Source: Caldilineaceae bacterium
Lineage (GTDB): Bacteria; Chloroflexota; Anaerolineae; Caldilineales; Caldilineaceae
Length of the DNA: 33,833 nucleotides
Assembly: GCA_022821585.1 (NCBI GenBank)
Contig: JAJEDI010000086.1
Location: forward strand, 1 to 33,833
Reading direction: 5' to 3'
The stretch's first letter is position 1, and every line of letters starts with the position of its first letter. The translations under genes and the position numbers were made by a program. Positions 30,051 through 33,833 of the stretch are shown here, piece by piece. Under the pieces are notes generated by a model. It saw only the letters and a list, made by a program, of their open reading frames with translations, was not told where the DNA came from and searched no databases.

Positions 30051-30950
30051 ATGACAGGACTCAAACTCGGCGCGCACATGTCGATTGCAGGCGGCGTCAG
30101 CAACGCCCTCGATGCAGCTGCGGACGTACAGAGCAACGCCGTCCAGGTCTTTATGAAGAGCAACCGCCAGTGGAAAGGTCCGCAGATAAAGGACGAGGAT
30201 GTCTCCCGTTGGAACGAGCAGATGCCCGCCTCGGGCGTCGCCTACGCCGTCAGCCACGCCTCCTATCTCATCAACCTCGCCTCCCCCAAAGACGATCTGT
30301 GGGAAAAGAGCGTCGCCGCCTTTGCCGATGAGTTGGAGCGCGCCCACGCCTACGACATCCGCCACGTCGTTCTCCATCCCGGCGCCCACACCGGCAGCGG
30401 CGAAGAAGCCGGCATGCAGCGCATCGCCGACGCCCTCAACCGCATCCACGCCCAGCTGCCCGAATGCAGCGGCGTCATCACCCTGCTCGAGCTCATGGCC
30501 GGCCAGGGCACCACCCTGGGCTACACCTTCGCCCAGCTGGCCCGCATCATCGAACTGGTCGACGACAAGGAGCGTGTCGGCGTCTGTCTCGACACCTGCC
30601 ACGCCCTCGCCGCCGGCTACGACTTCCGCACCGAGGAAGGCTACGAGGCCATGATGGCCGAGATCGAAGAGACCGTCGGTATCGACAGCGTCGGCTGCTG
30701 GCACTTCAACGACAGCTCAAATGATCACGGCAGCCGCAAAGACCGCCACGCGCACATCGGCGAAGGCTTCGTCGGTGCAGAAGGCTTCCGCCACATCCTC
30801 AACGACCTGCGCTGGGACGGCGTTCCCATGCTCCTCGAAACACCCAAAAAAGAAGACGGCGACGGCAAAGACGAGCAGAACCTCCGCGCCCTCGCCGCCC
30901 TCGTAACCGACCCCGCCCGCCTCCCCGAAGGCCTCCGCCCCAGCGGCTGA
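30051..30950 (+). CDS. nfo: Endonuclease IV (deoxyribonuclease IV)
   Basis: A 299-residue AP endonuclease with the TIM-barrel fold. It cuts DNA 5' of abasic sites and acts on oxidised lesions in base excision repair. The trinuclear zinc site is intact: 'HASYL' (His), 'VLHPGAH' (His), 'LLELMAGQGT' (Glu), 'CLDTCHALAAGYD' (Asp, His), 'HFNDS' (His), 'DRHAHIGEG' (Asp, His) and 'LLETP' (Glu). ATG 30051 is preceded by GGAGG. Its leader holds a candidate promoter and competing hairpins. Length and order of motifs match the E. coli type. Like the aldolase, it is a zinc enzyme. Confidence 0.93.
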   Translation: MTGLKLGAHMSIAGGVSNALDAAADVQSNAVQVFMKSNRQWKGPQIKDEDVSRWNEQMPASGVAYAVSHASYLINLASPKDDLWEKSVAAFADELERAHAYDIRHVVLHPGAHTGSGEEAGMQRIADALNRIHAQLPECSGVITLLELMAGQGTTLGYTFAQLARIIELVDDKERVGVCLDTCHALAAGYDFRTEEGYEAMMAEIEETVGIDSVGCWHFNDSSNDHGSRKDRHAHIGEGFVGAEGFRHILNDLRWDGVPMLLETPKKEDGDGKDEQNLRALAALVTDPARLPEGLRPSG

Positions 30951-31011
30951 CCCCGCAGACCCCGGTCACCGCCCATCATCTACTGCGGTCATCCCCTTCG
31001 GCTGGGGTCTC

Positions 31012-31060
31012 TGATCACTGACCACTGACCACTGACCACTGACCACTGACCACTGATCAC
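31012..31060. repeat. TGACYAC heptamer array, 7 units
   Basis: TGATCAC, five TGACCAC and TGATCAC in tandem, followed by TGTCG rather than the usual TGCAGTT. It lies 61 nt after the endonuclease IV stop codon. Confidence 0.85.
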
Positions 31061-31996
31061 TGTCGTATGTCATATCAGCGCATTGCGGGAGCAAAGAGCG
31101 GCTGATCCGTGAAGGCCGCGCTCCCATTCATGGCAACCTCCGACTAATGAAAGCTTCAGACCTCCCCTCGTCTTTCCGAGAAGCGGGGACGGTCAAAAGC
31201 ATCTACTGTCGATGAGTTGCGGGGCGCGCCTGGTCTCAGAATGGTCCAACTCGTCGCAACGGGACAGATTGCCACAGTATTGCCACGAAAATGCCGCGAA
31301 ATGAGGCAGAAATGACACGCTGGTTGTATACCGGTGGCATATAATTGTAGCTTAACTGGTTCTTAACCTCAATCGCAGTCGCAGATGATCGCTCCCATCC
31401 GCACGATGTGGACAAGCTCTGCTCTCGACATTGGGGATCGCTGGCCAGCCCTCCGTGCGCGAAAGCGTGTACCCGGGTCATTCGCACCATGTTCATGAGA
31501 TCCACCCTTGTGGAACGGGGGGCGGCCAGGTCCTGACATCCGCAGGGCGAGTCTGTCAGATGGCTATGGCACGACTTAAGATCCATTGGTCAATGCCCTT
31601 GGTCTCTATTGGGATTCACTTTGGAATCCCAGAACTGACAACTCAAAGACTGCCCTTCACCAAGGGACCTTTTTCTAACGCCAGCTGGCATAAGGCCCCG
31701 CTGTGCGTGTTTCCCTACTGTGGTACTGCTCGTAGCACAAGAGGTATATGTCGCTATTCAAGAAAACTCTTGAATGGCATATTACATGGTGTCCAATTAG
31801 AGGCCTATGCCGTTAGCTGAGCAACGTTGCAATATTATAGCCTTGCCATCGATTCTGGACCGGATAAAGTGAGGTTATTTCAAACGAAGGGCCCGACACC
31901 GTGACAACCGCACGGACTGTGAGACATGAGACTCAGGCCCTTGTCTGGTCCCCATCCTGTCCCCATCCACCGCGCATATCAGGTCAAAAGGCACCG
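31061..31996. other. Gene-free, lower-GC stretch before the LRR gene
   Basis: No convincing gene in about 930 nt. The frames on both strands (for example plus 31431-31820 and minus 31236-31586) give Cys/His/Ser-rich peptides without known motifs or good ribosome sites. Two clean hairpins stand out: TGGGATTC-ACTTTG-GAATCCCA (31610-31631) and ATTCAAGA-AAAC-TCTTGAAT (31756-31775). A palindrome GCAACGTTGC is at 31821-31830. The base composition is less GC-rich than its surroundings, suggesting acquired or decayed DNA. Confidence 0.45.
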
Positions 31997-33833
31997 ATGG
32001 CACTTTGGCATGGCATTCCCATTTTCAATGACAGCCGCAAGCGCCGCACCCCCGTATCCGCCGCTATCCTCCTCCTCTGCACTGCCCTCAGCCTCCTGAG
32101 CGGGCGCGGGCTGGCCAGCGCCGCAGCCCCGCAGCAGGCCGCACCGCCGTCGTGCACCGGCACCGCCGCCATCCCCGACCCGGAACCCGCCGGCCTCGTC
32201 GCAGACTGTGAAACCCTCCTCGGCCTTAAAGACGAACTCGCCGGCGACGCCGCCCTGAACTGGAGCACCTCTCTCCCCATATCCGACTGGGAAGGCGTCA
32301 CCGTCGAAAATGATCGTGTGACCAAATTGCACCTCGACAGCAAAGGACTGACGGGTACCATCCCGGCCGCGTTGGGCAATCTGATAAACCTGACGGTGTT
32401 GGAGCTCAGTCTCAACCACCTAACAGGGAGCTTTCCTGACGAGCTGGCCAATCTGACGAATATTGAGCACATTTCCCTCTCCTTTAACCAGCTCACCGGC
32501 TCCTTGCCGGCTTGGCTGGGAAATCTTACCAACTTGAAGGGATTGGATCTCTTTGCCAACCAACTATCGGGTCCCATCCCGGCCGAGCTGGGCAACCTGA
32601 CGAACTTAGAAGGGCTGAGCCTAGGCGACAACAGATTGACCGGCACCATCCCGGCCGAGTTGGGCAACCTGGGAAAACTGGCACATCTGAACCTCGGGCG
32701 TAACCAACTTACAGGACATATCCCAGCCGAGTTGAGCAAGCTCGCGAACATGCAATACTTGGATCTAGGCAGCAATGACCTGATAGGTACTATCCCGACT
32801 TGGCTGGGCAACCTGACGAAATTGGAATCGCTGTTCCTCAGCGGTACCCAGCTGACAGGCCATATCCCCGTTGCGTTGACGACCCTGACCAACCTGCAGC
32901 AGCTGTACCTCCATAACAACCAGCTGTCTGGTGCCATCCCCCCTGAGTTGAGCAAACTAACAAACCTGCGGCAGCTGCATCTCGCCTTCAACCAGCTGAC
33001 CGGCGTCATCCCCGTCGAGTTGGCAGCCCTGACAAACCTGACCTTTCTGGACCTCTCCTCCAACCAGCTGACGGGTACGATCCCGGCTGAGTTGAGCAGG
33101 CTCACGAACCTTGACGAGCTGTCACTCTCCTCCAACCAGCTGACAGGCACCATCCCTCCCGAGTTGGGTAAATTGACCAACCTGAAATACCTGGCCCTGG
33201 GCAGCAATGACCTGACGGGTACCATCCCCGCCGAGTTGGGTAAATTGACGAATTTAGCGTCTTTGCTCCTCGCCGACAACGACCTGACCGGATCGATTCC
33301 CACCGAGCTGGATAACCTGGTTCCCCCGACGGGCAAACTGTATAGAGTGCGCATCGCCACCGGCAACCCCGGCCTCTGTGGCCCCATACCCCCGGCCCTG
33401 CATGCGTTAAGCCCAGCTCCTCCTGATGTTGTCAACGACCTCGGCAGCGACACCTACCCCACAGGCAACCTCGGGTCCTGCTCATCCGCACCCCTGGCAC
33501 CGCCCGAACTGACCGCCACGGCAGTCGCAGGTGCTGTCGAGTTAAGCTGGGAGGAGGTGGCCGGGGCCGCCCGCTACGAACTGCTGACCTGGTGGGACGC
33601 ACAAACCGGCTGGCAACCGCTGGGCGGAGACAACCTCACCGGCACATCCTACACCCACACCACCGTTAGCACCGGCACGACCTACCACTACGCCATCCGC
33701 ACCGTCAACGCCGCCGGCCAGACCAGCGCCTGGCTCAAGCCGTATCCCACCGCCGCCGTGCCCGCCGCCGCCACGCCGGACACCGGCACACCGCCGCCCG
33801 CGCCCGAACTGACCGCCAGGGCAGTCGCAGGCG
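31997..33833 (+). CDS. Secreted LRR protein with FN3 domains, 3' end outside the window
   Basis: At least 612 residues with no stop before the window end. A signal peptide (about 1-42, 'AAILLLCTALSLLSG') is followed by a plant-LRR-style cap ('DCETLLGLKDELAG', 'WEGVTVENDRVTKLHL'). About 14 leucine-rich repeats of nearly always exactly 24 residues then follow, of the LxxLxLxxNxLTGxIPxELGxLTN (plant-specific) class. After a closing 'NPGLCGPIPPAL' cap comes an FN3 domain ('PPELTATAVAGAVELSWEEV'), a Pro/Thr linker and the start of a second FN3. The protein is probably a surface adhesin or binding protein. ATG 31997 has AAAAGG five bases upstream. The complementary strand also has a long open frame (31984-33453), a by-product of the repeats. 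Confidence 0.88.
   Translation, partial: MALWHGIPIFNDSRKRRTPVSAAILLLCTALSLLSGRGLASAAAPQQAAPPSCTGTAAIPDPEPAGLVADCETLLGLKDELAGDAALNWSTSLPISDWEGVTVENDRVTKLHLDSKGLTGTIPAALGNLINLTVLELSLNHLTGSFPDELANLTNIEHISLSFNQLTGSLPAWLGNLTNLKGLDLFANQLSGPIPAELGNLTNLEGLSLGDNRLTGTIPAELGNLGKLAHLNLGRNQLTGHIPAELSKLANMQYLDLGSNDLIGTIPTWLGNLTKLESLFLSGTQLTGHIPVALTTLTNLQQLYLHNNQLSGAIPPELSKLTNLRQLHLAFNQLTGVIPVELAALTNLTFLDLSSNQLTGTIPAELSRLTNLDELSLSSNQLTGTIPPELGKLTNLKYLALGSNDLTGTIPAELGKLTNLASLLLADNDLTGSIPTELDNLVPPTGKLYRVRIATGNPGLCGPIPPALHALSPAPPDVVNDLGSDTYPTGNLGSCSSAPLAPPELTATAVAGAVELSWEEVAGAARYELLTWWDAQTGWQPLGGDNLTGTSYTHTTVSTGTTYHYAIRTVNAAGQTSAWLKPYPTAAVPAAATPDTGTPPPAPELTARAVAG

Noticed and set aside
31821..31830. GCAACGTTGC palindrome as a third Zur operator
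   Set aside because: It lacks the 4-nt centre and arm length of the two operators at 8920 and 17015, and no zinc gene or promoter is adjacent.
31984..33453. A 489-codon open frame on the minus strand
   Set aside because: It is the complement of the LRR gene. The 72-nt repeats keep the frame open, the peptide is a repetitive Ser/Arg/Leu/Val product with no known fold, and the plus strand encodes an obvious signal peptide and LRR protein.

Overview
The window is GC-rich, apparently chromosomal DNA from a bacterium that I would place in the Chloroflexota (Anaerolineae/Caldilineae type). This is an inference from the gene style: lipoproteins with Thr/Pro 'TPTP' linkers, plant-type LRR and FN3 surface proteins, and heptanucleotide intergenic repeats. 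No rRNA or tRNA gene was seen, so the placement is only moderately secure.

Layout. (1) 1-8.56 kb holds housekeeping genes: a methyltransferase with a C-terminal zinc ribbon, the principal sigma factor rpoD, a MazG-like pyrophosphohydrolase, gyrB, a membrane protein, and a murA with Asp at the usual catalytic Cys position. (2) 8.68-21.43 kb is a zinc-scarcity island. It contains a Zur-type regulator, two zinc-binding lipoproteins, an ABC ATPase and permease, three COG0523 (CobW-like) GTPases, a DegT-like protein that appears to lack its PLP lysine, and a cytosolic WD40 protein. (3) 21.96-25.78 kb encodes a GPH-type symporter, an SH3 lipoprotein and a secreted SNase-type nuclease. (4) 26.2-31.0 kb has a BrnA-like antitoxin with a decayed toxin, rimI, tsaB, a class II aldolase-like protein and endonuclease IV. 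(5) 31.06-32.0 kb has no recognisable gene. It is followed by a large secreted LRR/FN3 protein that runs off the window end and has no stop codon here.

Main discovery. The first zinc-binding lipoprotein (9060-11336, 758 aa) is a nested fusion. An AztD-like beta-propeller zinc metallochaperone of about 380 residues is inserted inside the His-rich loop of an AztC/ZnuA-type binding protein, with His/Asp/Glu-rich linkers on both sides. AztC and AztD are separate proteins in the characterised aztABCD system. Here the receptor and its chaperone are one lipid-anchored chain, followed directly by the ATPase and permease genes.

How the island works and arose. Two near-identical control modules (good -35/-10 with 17-nt spacing, then an 18-nt symmetrical GTTGCAA...TTGCAAC site) precede the fusion operon and the zur-znuA pair. 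The first module still carries the two ends of a zur gene whose middle is deleted. Both binding proteins share the same leader and signal-peptide DNA but differ in their mature domains. This points to duplication of a zur-znuA unit followed by replacement of the mature protein under a captured promoter and signal peptide. The proposed flow is: the extracytoplasmic fusion captures zinc, the ABC transporter imports it, the COG0523 GTPases deliver it to client enzymes, and Zur represses both units when zinc is plentiful.

Other structure: two parS-like 16-mers, heptamer arrays (TGACYAC)n often ending in TGCAGTT at five intergenic sites, a paired-hairpin element present twice with compensatory stem changes, and a switch-like inverted-repeat leader before the endonuclease IV gene.
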